7,647 bases of DNA, from the NCBI GenBank assembly GCA_002331255.1, contig DCZD01000012.1, positions 68,392-76,038 on the forward strand, in the 5' to 3' direction. The DNA comes from Acidimicrobiaceae bacterium UBA2093 (GTDB lineage: Bacteria; Actinomycetota; Acidimicrobiia; Acidimicrobiales; Ilumatobacteraceae). Numbering within the stretch: position 1 is the first letter of the stretch; every line of letters starts with the position of its first letter. The notes below the pieces were generated by a model, which searched no databases, had not been told where the DNA came from, and saw only the letters and a program-made list of their open reading frames with translations. A program made the translations under genes and the position numbers. This document shows, in pieces, positions 1 to 6,607 of the stretch.

Positions 1-1002
1 CTCATCGATCTCGGTCATGAAGTGCGTTGCGTGCGCAATGTCACCGACGTCGACGACCCATTGTTCGCGAAGGCGCGTGAGCTGGGCGTGCACTATCTCG
101 ATCTAGCTGCGGGTGAAGAGGCTCGTTTCAATCGCGATATGGAAGCTCTCGATACTCTGCCGGTGTACAGCGCACCGAGAGCGTCATCGGCCATCTCGGA
201 TATCCGTGGCTTCATCGGCATGGTGTTGGACAGGGGTTATGCGTACGCGGCAGGCGGGTCTGTCTATTTCGACGTCACCAAGTTCGATTCATTCGGAACC
301 GTGTCGAACTATTCACATCAACAGATGATCGATTACGCCCGCGAGCGCGGTGGGAACGTTGACGACCCGCATAAACGCCACCCGCTCGACTTTGTGCTGT
401 GGCATCCGTCCGCTGACGACGAACCGAGTTGGGACGCTCTCTGGGGAGCAGGAAGACCTGGTTGGCACATCGAGTGTTCAGCGCTCGCACTACGAGAGTT
501 GGGAACCACGATCGATCTGCATGGTGGCGGAAGTGACCTCATCTTCCCGCATCACGAGTGTGAGCGCGCACAGTCTGAAGCTGCCACTGGTCAGCCATTT
601 GTGAAGCATTGGATGCACGTGGCGATGGTCTTCAAAGACGGCCACAAGATGTCGAAGAGCCTCGGCAACTTGGTCTTTGTCGACAAGTTGCGTGAGTCCT
701 GGGACCCACGAGAGATTCGACTTTGCATCATCGCGAACCACTACAGGCGTGAGTGGGAATGGAACGATGAGCGAATGCCCGAGGCGCGCAAACGCCTAGA
801 AGCGTGGCAGGCAAGCCGAGGTGGCCGCGACGGCGCTGATGTGTTGGACGACGTTCGATCTCGATTGGACGACGACCTCGACACTCCGGGCGCGCTTCGC
901 GTCATGGACGAAGCCGCCGCAGAGGGTCTTGATGTGAGCGGCGCCGCAGCATTGCTCGGTGTCGAGCTCCTCACGACCGTTCTGCCCCTTGACAAAAAGT
1001 GA
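1..1002 (+). CDS. mshC: Cysteine:glucosaminyl-inositol ligase (MshC), 5' truncated by the window
   Basis: MshC joins cysteine, via cysteinyl-adenylate, to glucosaminyl-inositol in the third step of mycothiol synthesis in the cytosol. The reading frame is already open at base 1, so the real start and the HIGH motif lie upstream; 333 codons remain of a family length near 410. Counting from the GTG at 22, the Rossmann core shows NVTDVDD at 6-12, GRPGWHIECSA at 144-154, GGGSDLIFPHHE at 168-179 and KMSKS at 209-213 (bases 646-660). GGGSDL, the ERGG...KR.PLD.VLW segment and the short C-terminal part after KMSKS (about 113 residues) fit MshC better than cysteinyl-tRNA synthetase (CysS), which carries a longer anticodon-binding tail. 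However, HHECERAQSEAATG at the zinc site reads like CysS. The paralogue cysS is therefore the main alternative. plsC follows after 15 bases. Confidence 0.82.
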   Translation, partial: LIDLGHEVRCVRNVTDVDDPLFAKARELGVHYLDLAAGEEARFNRDMEALDTLPVYSAPRASSAISDIRGFIGMVLDRGYAYAAGGSVYFDVTKFDSFGTVSNYSHQQMIDYARERGGNVDDPHKRHPLDFVLWHPSADDEPSWDALWGAGRPGWHIECSALALRELGTTIDLHGGGSDLIFPHHECERAQSEAATGQPFVKHWMHVAMVFKDGHKMSKSLGNLVFVDKLRESWDPREIRLCIIANHYRREWEWNDERMPEARKRLEAWQASRGGRDGADVLDDVRSRLDDDLDTPGALRVMDEAAAEGLDVSGAAALLGVELLTTVLPLDKK

Positions 1003-1017
1003 AGTAATAAGCACTAA
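989..1017 (+). promoter_or_regulatory. Possible weak promoter ahead of plsC
   Basis: A perfect TTGACA lies at 989-994, inside the last codons of mshC, and a TAATAA at 1005-1010 stands 7 bases before the ATG at 1018. The two are only 10 bases apart, too close to serve as one -35/-10 pair. With an 18-base spacer the TTGACA would face a poor ACTAAA at 1013-1018. TAATAA has the spacing of the -10 boxes before other genes in this window but lacks the final T. Either reading is weak, and plsC may simply be read through from mshC. Confidence 0.25.
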
Positions 1018-1899
1018 ATGAGGGTTGTGACGTCAGTCCGCCCTCTGGTCATCCGCGATTTGCTCGCTTATCCTGACGGCTCAGGTAGGTCTCGAAAGGG
1101 TGTCGGGGTGTCTCGCATCGAACGCCAATTCACAGGTGCAGGGACTGCTCAGCGTCGTGCGCGGAGAGTGGTGTTGCCGATCGCGAATCGACTGTGGCGC
1201 TTCAATCTCGAAGGATTCGAGACCCTGAGCAATATCGGTCCTGCCGTCCTGTGCCCGAATCATGTGTCGTTTCTAGATTCGGCCTTTCTGATGTTGCAGG
1301 CACGACGTGAGATCAGCTTCGTGGGTAAGGCCGAATACATGGATTCCTGGAAGACGAAAGTTCTATTCCCGATGATGGGCATGATTCCCATTGATCGGTC
1401 TGGCGGAGATCGAAGCACTGCGGCACTCGACGCAGCGGAGATGGTTCTGCGTCGAGGCGAGTTGTTCGGCATTTTCCCCGAAGGAACGCGTTCACGAGAT
1501 GGAATGCTTTACAAAGGCCATACGGGAGCTGCGCGTCTTGCACTTCGTGTCGGCTGTCCGCTCATTCCTGTCGGGGTTGTGGGTACTCGGGAGATTCAGC
1601 CACCAGACACAGTGATGCCGAAGTTCTTCCGCGAGTGCACTATTCGCATCGGTCGGCCAGTCGACGTCTCGCGATACCTCGACCGACGTGACGACCACAT
1701 GGTGTTGCGCGAGCTCACCGATGAAGTGATGTTCGAGATCCGTGAGCTCACCGGGCAGCAGTACAGAAATGTGTACGCCACGAAGAGGGCAGAGTCCATC
1801 GAAACGGCGCGTGCTGTGGTGCCAGGACAAGAAGGCGAGCCACAGTCGGGGAGTTCGCCGTACGGACGAGACTCGCTTCAAATGCAACACACCAGCTGA
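1018..1899 (+). CDS. plsC: 1-acyl-sn-glycerol-3-phosphate acyltransferase (PlsC family)
   Basis: Members of this family transfer an acyl chain to lysophosphatidic acid at the inner membrane face, giving phosphatidic acid, the precursor of CDP-diacylglycerol. All four acyltransferase blocks are visible in the 293-residue product: NHVSFLD (81-87) with the catalytic His and Asp, GMIPIDRSGG (121-130), FPEGTRSRDG (153-162) for phosphate binding, and PLIPVGVVGT (181-190). About 35 hydrophilic C-terminal residues follow the domain. The start is uncertain. The first 50 residues are unusual for the family; an in-frame GTG at 1108 follows a purine-rich GAAAGGG (1094-1100) at 7 bases, and GTGs at 1168 and 1171 sit just before the usual family start. 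ATG 1018 is kept because it lies 7 bases after TAATAA. The exact acyl acceptor is inferred; other lipid acyltransferases share these blocks. Confidence 0.85.
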   Translation: MRVVTSVRPLVIRDLLAYPDGSGRSRKGVGVSRIERQFTGAGTAQRRARRVVLPIANRLWRFNLEGFETLSNIGPAVLCPNHVSFLDSAFLMLQARREISFVGKAEYMDSWKTKVLFPMMGMIPIDRSGGDRSTAALDAAEMVLRRGELFGIFPEGTRSRDGMLYKGHTGAARLALRVGCPLIPVGVVGTREIQPPDTVMPKFFRECTIRIGRPVDVSRYLDRRDDHMVLRELTDEVMFEIRELTGQQYRNVYATKRAESIETARAVVPGQEGEPQSGSSPYGRDSLQMQHTS

Positions 1900-1912
1900 C
1901 AGCCCACCTCCG

Positions 1913-1918
1913 TAGACT
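1913..1918 (+). promoter_or_regulatory. -10 box (TAGACT) for a leaderless thrS transcript
   Basis: TAGACT fits the actinobacterial TANNNT -10 pattern and ends 9 bases before the thrS ATG at 1928. That places the likely transcription start at or next to the start codon. No Shine-Dalgarno sequence precedes the ATG and no good -35 box is found. There is also no room for a T-box leader, although some bacteria use one to control thrS. Confidence 0.45.
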
Positions 1919-1927
1919 GCGAGATGC

Positions 1928-3898
1928 ATGTCGCAGATATCAGTCCTGCTTCCCGATGGGTCGTCGCGTTCGGTTCCTGCCGGCTCAACCCTTGCCGATG
2001 TTGCCGCGTCCATTGGTCCACGACTCGCTAAGGCTGCACTCACCGGAACAATCAATGGGGTAGAAGCCGATCTGTCATCCAGTGTCACCGACGGCGATGC
2101 CGTCGCTCTTGTCACGGCTGACTCCGAGATGGGTCGCCATGTTCTGCGACATTCGACTGCGCACGTGCTTGCTCAGGCTGTGTTGCAGTTGTTTCCTGGT
2201 GCGCACTTCAGCATCGGGCCTGCCATCGAAGACGGCTTCTATTACGATTTTGCCCTTCCCGGCGGTCGCACTTTCAGTGAAGAAGATCTCGCCTCAATAG
2301 AATCGCGTATGCGCGACATCGTCGCTGCCGATCAACTTTTTGTGCGTTCTGAAGTCGACGTCGACCGGGCTCTGACGATTTTTTCAGGTCAGCCGTACAA
2401 ATGCGAGATCATTGAACGGGTTCGCGGCGGCGCAGCAGATGGTGCCGATACAGGTGAAGTTGGCGGCGGCGACACCATCAGCGTGTATCGGAACTCAGAT
2501 GACTTTGTTGACTTGTGTCGTGGACCGCACGTTCCTTCCACGAGCAAACTCGGACATTTCGCCCTCATGAAGGTGGCCGGGGCATATTGGCGCGGCAATG
2601 AGAAGGGTCCAATGTTGCAGCGCATCTACGGAACTGCATGGGAGAGCGCCACAGCACTGAAGGAACACCTGACCCGACTCGAAGAGGCTGCGAAACGCGA
2701 TCACCGCAGACTCGCGACTGAACTTGACCTGTTGTCGTTCCCATCCGAACTCGGCGGCGGATTGGCCGTGTGGCACCCGAAGGGTGCCATCGTCCGAAAA
2801 CTGATGGAGGACTACAGCCGCCTTCGACATCAACAGGGCGACTATCAGTTCGTCTACACGCCTCATCTCGCAAATGCAAACCTATTCGACACATCAGGTC
2901 ACCTCGGTTGGTACGCCGACGGCATGTATCCGCCGATGGAAATGGACAACGGCGTCTACTACATGAAGCCGATGAATTGCCCGATGCACTGCCTCATCTT
3001 CCGCAGTCGGCAACGTAGTTATCGAGAGCTTCCGCTACGTCTTTTCGAACTTGGCACTGTCTATCGATATGAGCGAGCCGGCACTCTGCACGGACTGCTT
3101 CGCATTCGTGGATTCACGCAAGATGACAGCCACATCTACTGCACAGAGGAACAACTCTCCGATGAAATCACGTCACTTCTTGATTTCGTGATTTCTGTGT
3201 TACGTCGCTTCGGGTTCGAGGACTTCGAGTTCAACTTGTCGACACGTGACCCCGACAAGTCTGTCGGTGGTGATGAGATTTGGGACAAGGCCACCTCAGC
3301 ACTACGGGAAGCAATGAATCGACACGGCGTCGAGTACAAGGTGAAAGAGGGAGACGCCGCGTTTTATGGGCCAAAGATCGACATCGACGTGCGTGACGCG
3401 ATTGGTCGAAAATGGCAGTTGAGCACCATTCAGTGCGACTTCAATCTGCCTGAACGGTTCGGTCTTGAGTACGTCGGCTCTGACTCGCAGAGGCACCGTC
3501 CCATCATGTTGCACCGTGCCTTGTTCGGGTCGGTCGAGCGCTTCTTCGGAGTATTGCTTGAGCACTACGCGGGTGCATTTCCGACTTGGCTGGCTCCCGT
3601 GCAAGTTCGTGTTCTCCCTGTGGCGGCGACGCACGAGGCGTACGCCGACGAAGTTGTCGAGCGTCTGATCGTGTCCGGATTTCGCGTTGACAAGTCAAGC
3701 GCCGATGACCAGCTCGGCAAGCGCATCCGTTCGGCCAAGGTGGAGAAAATTCCGTATGTCCTGGTTGTGGGAGACGATGACGTGGCTGCGGGAACAGTCG
3801 GCGTCAATCCACGGGGCGGAGATGTCGAGCGTGGTGTCACTGTCGAGATCTTCGTGAATCGACTTGTCTCCGATGTCGCAGCGTCGTCACAAGACTGA
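1928..3898 (+). CDS. thrS: Threonine--tRNA ligase
   Basis: Cytosolic class II synthetase that charges tRNA-Thr. The 656-residue product is full length. In order: N-terminal TGS domain (about 1-65); editing domain with HSTAH (H75, H79) and C197/H201 in DLCRGPH, the site that clears Ser-tRNA-Thr; catalytic core from about 265; and anticodon-binding domain from about 555 to the end. The three catalytic zinc ligands are recognisable as C351 (NCPMH), H402 (DDSHIY) and H529 (MLHRA). RIRGFTQDD (392-400) is the class II motif 2 loop. A glycine-rich stretch (167-182) lies within the editing domain. The ATG at 1928 gives a normal TGS start; the ATG at 1924 is out of frame. No key residue is missing. 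A HIT gene follows with a 14-base gap, as in mycobacteria. Confidence 0.97.
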   Translation: MSQISVLLPDGSSRSVPAGSTLADVAASIGPRLAKAALTGTINGVEADLSSSVTDGDAVALVTADSEMGRHVLRHSTAHVLAQAVLQLFPGAHFSIGPAIEDGFYYDFALPGGRTFSEEDLASIESRMRDIVAADQLFVRSEVDVDRALTIFSGQPYKCEIIERVRGGAADGADTGEVGGGDTISVYRNSDDFVDLCRGPHVPSTSKLGHFALMKVAGAYWRGNEKGPMLQRIYGTAWESATALKEHLTRLEEAAKRDHRRLATELDLLSFPSELGGGLAVWHPKGAIVRKLMEDYSRLRHQQGDYQFVYTPHLANANLFDTSGHLGWYADGMYPPMEMDNGVYYMKPMNCPMHCLIFRSRQRSYRELPLRLFELGTVYRYERAGTLHGLLRIRGFTQDDSHIYCTEEQLSDEITSLLDFVISVLRRFGFEDFEFNLSTRDPDKSVGGDEIWDKATSALREAMNRHGVEYKVKEGDAAFYGPKIDIDVRDAIGRKWQLSTIQCDFNLPERFGLEYVGSDSQRHRPIMLHRALFGSVERFFGVLLEHYAGAFPTWLAPVQVRVLPVAATHEAYADEVVERLIVSGFRVDKSSADDQLGKRIRSAKVEKIPYVLVVGDDDVAAGTVGVNPRGGDVERGVTVEIFVNRLVSDVAASSQD

Positions 3899-3912
3899 GA
3901 CACTTGGCTGCG

Positions 3913-4422
3913 ATGAGTCTCGAACAACTGTGGAACGGCTGGCGCTCTGAGTACATTCGCAACGCTGTCGCAAGCTCGTCAATCGAAGGCGCATCTGTCT
4001 TTACCAACATTCTGCGTTCTGGATTGAACGACATTGAAACTCATGTCGTCAGTCGAGGTGTCACGACGTTCGCCATCATGAATGCTTTTCCATACGCATC
4101 AGGCCATGTTCTCGTGTTGCCGTACCGGGAAGTGGCCAGTCTCGAAGACTTGTCTGTCGAAGAGACCGCTGAACTCTGGTCAATGGTCACCGATGCGACG
4201 CTTGCTCTGCGTGCATCACATGCTCCGCATGCCATAAATGTCGGCATCAACCTTGGGTCAGCTGCTGGCGGAAGCGTTTCGCAACACCTTCATGTGCATG
4301 TGGTTCCACGGTGGGATGGCGATACGAACTTCATGACGGTTATTGCCAACACTCGTACGCTTCCTGAGGCTCTTGATGAATCGGCCCGCCGCATTCGAGA
4401 TTCTTGGCCGACGAGACCATAA
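3913..4422 (+). CDS. HIT-family protein, probable Ap4A phosphorylase
   Basis: HIT-family nucleotide-binding enzyme of 169 residues. The histidine triad H-x-H-x-H is clear at 125-129 (bases 4285-4299), within SQHLHVHVVPRW, and is followed by GDTNFMTVI. The middle region carries AIMNAFPYASGHVLVLPYRE, the usual HIT beta-sheet. This pattern, with Arg-Trp after the triad and an NF motif, matches what I recall of M. tuberculosis Rv2613c, described as a diadenosine tetraphosphate phosphorylase that also sits between thrS and pgsA. The substrate is therefore inferred from family and position. The ATG at 3913 is preferred; an in-frame TTG at 3904 would add three residues, and neither has a clear ribosome-binding site. 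Translation may be coupled to thrS, which ends 14 bases upstream. Confidence 0.88.
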   Translation: MSLEQLWNGWRSEYIRNAVASSSIEGASVFTNILRSGLNDIETHVVSRGVTTFAIMNAFPYASGHVLVLPYREVASLEDLSVEETAELWSMVTDATLALRASHAPHAINVGINLGSAAGGSVSQHLHVHVVPRWDGDTNFMTVIANTRTLPEALDESARRIRDSWPTRP

Positions 4423-4429
4423 GGACGGA
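4421..4429 (+). promoter_or_regulatory. Ribosome-binding site deciding the start at 4436
   Basis: The purine-rich AAGGACGGA overlaps the HIT stop codon (TAA 4420-4422), and its AAGGA core lies 10 bases before the ATG at 4436. It picks this ATG over upstream in-frame starts that would overlap the HIT gene by up to 80 bases. It also suggests translational coupling of the two genes. Confidence 0.55.
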
Positions 4430-4435
4430 CGGCAC

Positions 4436-4942
4436 ATGGCAACTGACGATATTCGCGACCAACTTCCAGACGACCTAAACGCCGTCGACTTCGTGGGTGC
4501 ATACAGGTTTCCTGACAACAGCCGACGCCGCATACCCGGAGTGATCTATGTGTTCCTTGCGGCCGTATGCATCGCTGTGTTCATCGTTGGCGACGGTGAA
4601 TCTGCACTCGTCAACGACGGCTACATCCTCGCGGCCTCGATTCTTGGTGTTGTCGGTCTGTACAGCCTTGCTAGCGGCTGGCGCATGACAGTAGACGAGA
4701 AGGATGCGTTGGAGCGGGCGACTCGAGCGGTCGGTTTTGCCGTTGGCCATGCGTCAGCACAACAGGTGTGGCGCGGCGTGTGTAGTCGTCCGACATGGCG
4801 CATGTTTTGTTACAGCGCGGAAGACCCGCCCATCAGACGAGGTCTCGTGCTCATCGACGCGATCGACGGTCGTGTGGTCGAATGTCTCGTCGAATCCAAC
4901 CCTGACAGTGACGCTGGTGCACCCGACGCACTGAGCAACTGA
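4436..4942 (+). CDS. Unrecognised two-helix membrane protein in the lipid operon
   Basis: I do not recognise this 168-residue protein. It has an acidic N-terminus (1-20), then a basic patch SRRRIPG (29-35), one hydrophobic helix at about 34-52, a short acidic loop, a second helix at about 62-80, and a soluble C-terminal domain of about 85 residues. The positive patch before helix 1 predicts both ends in the cytoplasm. The C-terminal domain has an amphipathic helix (DEKDALERATRAVGFAVGHA) and strand-rich pieces (WRMFCYSAED, RGLVLIDAIDGRVVE) that look like a small alpha/beta fold; I see no catalytic motif. It lies 13 bases after the HIT gene and 20 bases before pgsA, so a part in phospholipid synthesis, such as a partner of PgsA, is possible but unproven. 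An upstream start in the HIT gene was rejected for lack of a ribosome-binding site. Confidence 0.8.
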   Translation: MATDDIRDQLPDDLNAVDFVGAYRFPDNSRRRIPGVIYVFLAAVCIAVFIVGDGESALVNDGYILAASILGVVGLYSLASGWRMTVDEKDALERATRAVGFAVGHASAQQVWRGVCSRPTWRMFCYSAEDPPIRRGLVLIDAIDGRVVECLVESNPDSDAGAPDALSN

Positions 4943-4949
4943 CGCCGAC

Positions 4950-4955
4950 TAGCGT
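4950..4955 (+). promoter_or_regulatory. -10 box (TAGCGT) for a leaderless pgsA transcript
   Basis: TAGCGT (TANNNT) ends 7 bases before the pgsA ATG at 4963. The ATG has no Shine-Dalgarno sequence and no clear -35 box lies upstream. This suggests an internal promoter that lets pgsA and the acyltransferase be expressed apart from thrS. Confidence 0.45.
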
Positions 4956-4962
4956 TCCACTG

Positions 4963-5685
4963 ATGTTCGACAAGCGATTCCGCACACCCATTGAGAAGGC
5001 GGTGCGACCAGTCGGAATCTTTCTTCGTCGAATCGGAATGTCGCCCGATCATCTGACGATCCTCGGAGTTGTCATCTCCTGTGGCGCAGCTGTTGCAATT
5101 GGTCTCGGTGCGACGCGTGGAGGATTGGTGCTGGTCATCTTGGCGGCTCTACCCGACATGCTCGATGGGGCAGTCGCTAAAGCAGGCAACGACGCCAGTC
5201 AGCGCGGAAGTTATTTCGATTCGGTCATGGATCGACTCACTGACGCGATTTTGATGGGCGGCGTTGCTTGGTACTTCGGAAGCGAATATGGAGCGCATGC
5301 AGCGGTCTTGCCCTTCGCCGTGCAGTCGATGTCGTCTCTCATCTCGTACCAGCGTGCCAAGGCCGAGGCACTCGGTCTCGATGCCAAGGGTGGCCTCATG
5401 GAGAGAGCCGAGCGAATTGTGCTGCTGTGTGTCGGCTTGCTTTTTGACTCGTTGTTCCTGCCAATCATGTGGTTGATGTTCGCGCTCACGACTCTGACAG
5501 TCGTTCAGCGATTTCTCATGGTGTGGCGTCAAGCCGAAGTGTCAAACTCGACGCAGGCAAAGCGAGAAGAGCGCTCACGACGTCGAGTTCAGCGCCAAGA
5601 CCGGTTCAGTTCGCGTGCAACACGTCGACACAATTCTCGCCGCATGTCGGCGCGTGGAAGACGGAATGGCGCAGCGCGACACTGA
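4963..5685 (+). CDS. pgsA: CDP-alcohol phosphatidyltransferase, probable phosphatidylinositol-phosphate synthase
   Basis: Integral membrane enzyme that would attach an alcohol, here probably inositol 3-phosphate, to CDP-diacylglycerol with release of CMP. The family signature D-x2-D-G-x2-A-R-x8-G-x3-D-x3-D is at 65-90: D65, D68, G69, A72, G82, D86 and D90 are all present, but the usual Arg at 73 is Lys. Several hydrophobic helices surround it, at about 31-50, 53-64, 92-106, 112-126 and 150-186, the last long enough for two passes. The C-terminal 40 residues (199-240) form a tail with about 16 arginines. The inositol-phosphate substrate is inferred from position between a Rv2613c-like HIT gene and a PatA-like acyltransferase; phosphatidylglycerophosphate synthase is the alternative. 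The last 20 bases overlap the next gene. Confidence 0.88.
   Translation: MFDKRFRTPIEKAVRPVGIFLRRIGMSPDHLTILGVVISCGAAVAIGLGATRGGLVLVILAALPDMLDGAVAKAGNDASQRGSYFDSVMDRLTDAILMGGVAWYFGSEYGAHAAVLPFAVQSMSSLISYQRAKAEALGLDAKGGLMERAERIVLLCVGLLFDSLFLPIMWLMFALTTLTVVQRFLMVWRQAEVSNSTQAKREERSRRRVQRQDRFSSRATRRHNSRRMSARGRRNGAARH
5656..5660 (+). promoter_or_regulatory. Ribosome-binding site for the acyltransferase start at 5666
   Basis: GGAAG, inside the end of pgsA, stands 5 bases before the ATG at 5666. It favours that start over the in-frame GTG at 5615, which would lengthen the overlap with pgsA from 20 to 71 bases. Confidence 0.4.
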
Positions 5686-6607
5686 GCGGCGACGCACCCT
5701 CGGAGGGGCAGCAACTGTTGGTGGATACAGGATTGGGTCTCTCGTTGCTCGTTTGACGCCAGCATTCGTCGCACAGAACACTGCAGCGCTGTTGGCGCCC
5801 ACGGTTGCATTGTCACTACGCGACAAGCGCGTCATGTTCGAACGACATCTGTCGAGAGTCGTGCCGAGCATTGGCGGAATTCAGCGCCGGCGAATGGCAC
5901 AGCAGGCCTTCGACAGCTACATGCGGTATTACCTAGAGAGCTTCAGGTTGCCCGACCTCTCGCCCCGTTATGTCGACAAGATGTTCAGTGTCGACGGATT
6001 CGGCAATATCGAATCGGCACTCGAACGGGGGAAGGGCGTCATTCTCGCGTTGCCGCATCTTGGTGGTTGGGAGTGGGCGGGACGGTGGATGGCTGATCGT
6101 GGTCACAAGCTGACCGTGGTTGTCGAGCCGCTTCAACCGCCTGAGTTGTTCGAATGGTTCACCAACCTGCGAAGTGATCTCGGGATGAACGTGGTCCCCC
6201 TTGGGCCGTCTGCTGCGCCGAGTGTGTTGTCTGCACTTCGGGCAAATGAGATCGTGTGCCTGCTCTGCGACCGCGACATCCAAGGGGGTGGCATTCCAGT
6301 CGAATTCTTCGGCGAGCGAACGACACTTCCTGCGGGTCCGGCGATGCTCGGCCTACGTGCGGGCGCGACGGTGTTGCCGACGGCGGTGTATTTCACACGA
6401 CGGACCGACGGCCATCACGCGATTGTCATGGATGGCCTCGACATGTCGAGAAGTGATTCGTTGCGATCGGACGTCGCTCGCATCACCCAAGATCTTGCTG
6501 CGCAACTCGAGCACCTCATCCGCAGGTCGCCCGAACAGTGGCACCTCTTCCAACCGAATTGGCCTTCCGATCCGGGGTACCCCCACGGAGTCATTGATCA
6601 GGAGTAG
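5666..6607 (+). CDS. LpxL/HtrB-family acyltransferase, probable phosphatidylinositol mannoside acyltransferase (PatA-like)
   Basis: By family and position this 313-residue protein should acylate a phosphatidylinositol mannoside at the cytoplasmic membrane face, like mycobacterial PatA (Rv2611c). The H-x4-acidic motif is H131-LGGW-E136, inside ILALPHLGGWEWAG. Further conserved blocks are CLLCDRDIQGGGIPVEFFGE (198-217), LPAGPAMLGLRAGA (221-234) and the C-terminal PEQWHLFQPNWP (289-300). There is no signal peptide and no strong membrane span; a mild hydrophobic stretch near 25-50 fits interfacial binding. The ATG at 5666 is preferred for its ribosome-binding site. The gene overlaps pgsA by 20 bases, so coupling is likely, and its stop overlaps the oppositely oriented next gene. 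A lipid A acyltransferase role is unlikely if the host is an actinobacterium; the true acceptor remains inferred. Confidence 0.85.
   Translation: MAQRDTERRRTLGGAATVGGYRIGSLVARLTPAFVAQNTAALLAPTVALSLRDKRVMFERHLSRVVPSIGGIQRRRMAQQAFDSYMRYYLESFRLPDLSPRYVDKMFSVDGFGNIESALERGKGVILALPHLGGWEWAGRWMADRGHKLTVVVEPLQPPELFEWFTNLRSDLGMNVVPLGPSAAPSVLSALRANEIVCLLCDRDIQGGGIPVEFFGERTTLPAGPAMLGLRAGATVLPTAVYFTRRTDGHHAIVMDGLDMSRSDSLRSDVARITQDLAAQLEHLIRRSPEQWHLFQPNWPSDPGYPHGVIDQE

Noticed and set aside
1900..1927. Possible T-box or other leader ahead of thrS
   Set aside because: The spacer is only 28 bases, too short for a T-box, and the preceding sequence is plsC coding sequence.
1492..2115. 207-codon open frame on the minus strand across the end of plsC and the start of thrS
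   Set aside because: It is antisense to the conserved acyltransferase domain and to the TGS domain of thrS, and its product shows no recognisable motif or domain. It is a frame shadow.
2354..2365. 12-base perfect palindrome GTCGACGTCGAC
   Set aside because: It lies inside the thrS editing-domain coding region and arises from ordinary Val-Asp-Val-Asp codons; no second copy or regulatory setting is seen.
3904..3912. TTG start adding three residues to the HIT protein
   Set aside because: TTG is a rare start and has no ribosome-binding site; the ATG nine bases later keeps the whole domain.
5149..5532. 127-codon minus-strand frame inside pgsA
   Set aside because: It is antisense to the CDP-alcohol phosphatidyltransferase signature and membrane helices, and has no motif or promoter of its own.
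5615..5665. GTG start giving the acyltransferase 17 extra residues
   Set aside because: It would lengthen the overlap with pgsA to 71 bases, lacks a ribosome-binding site, and the extra residues are not typical of the family.
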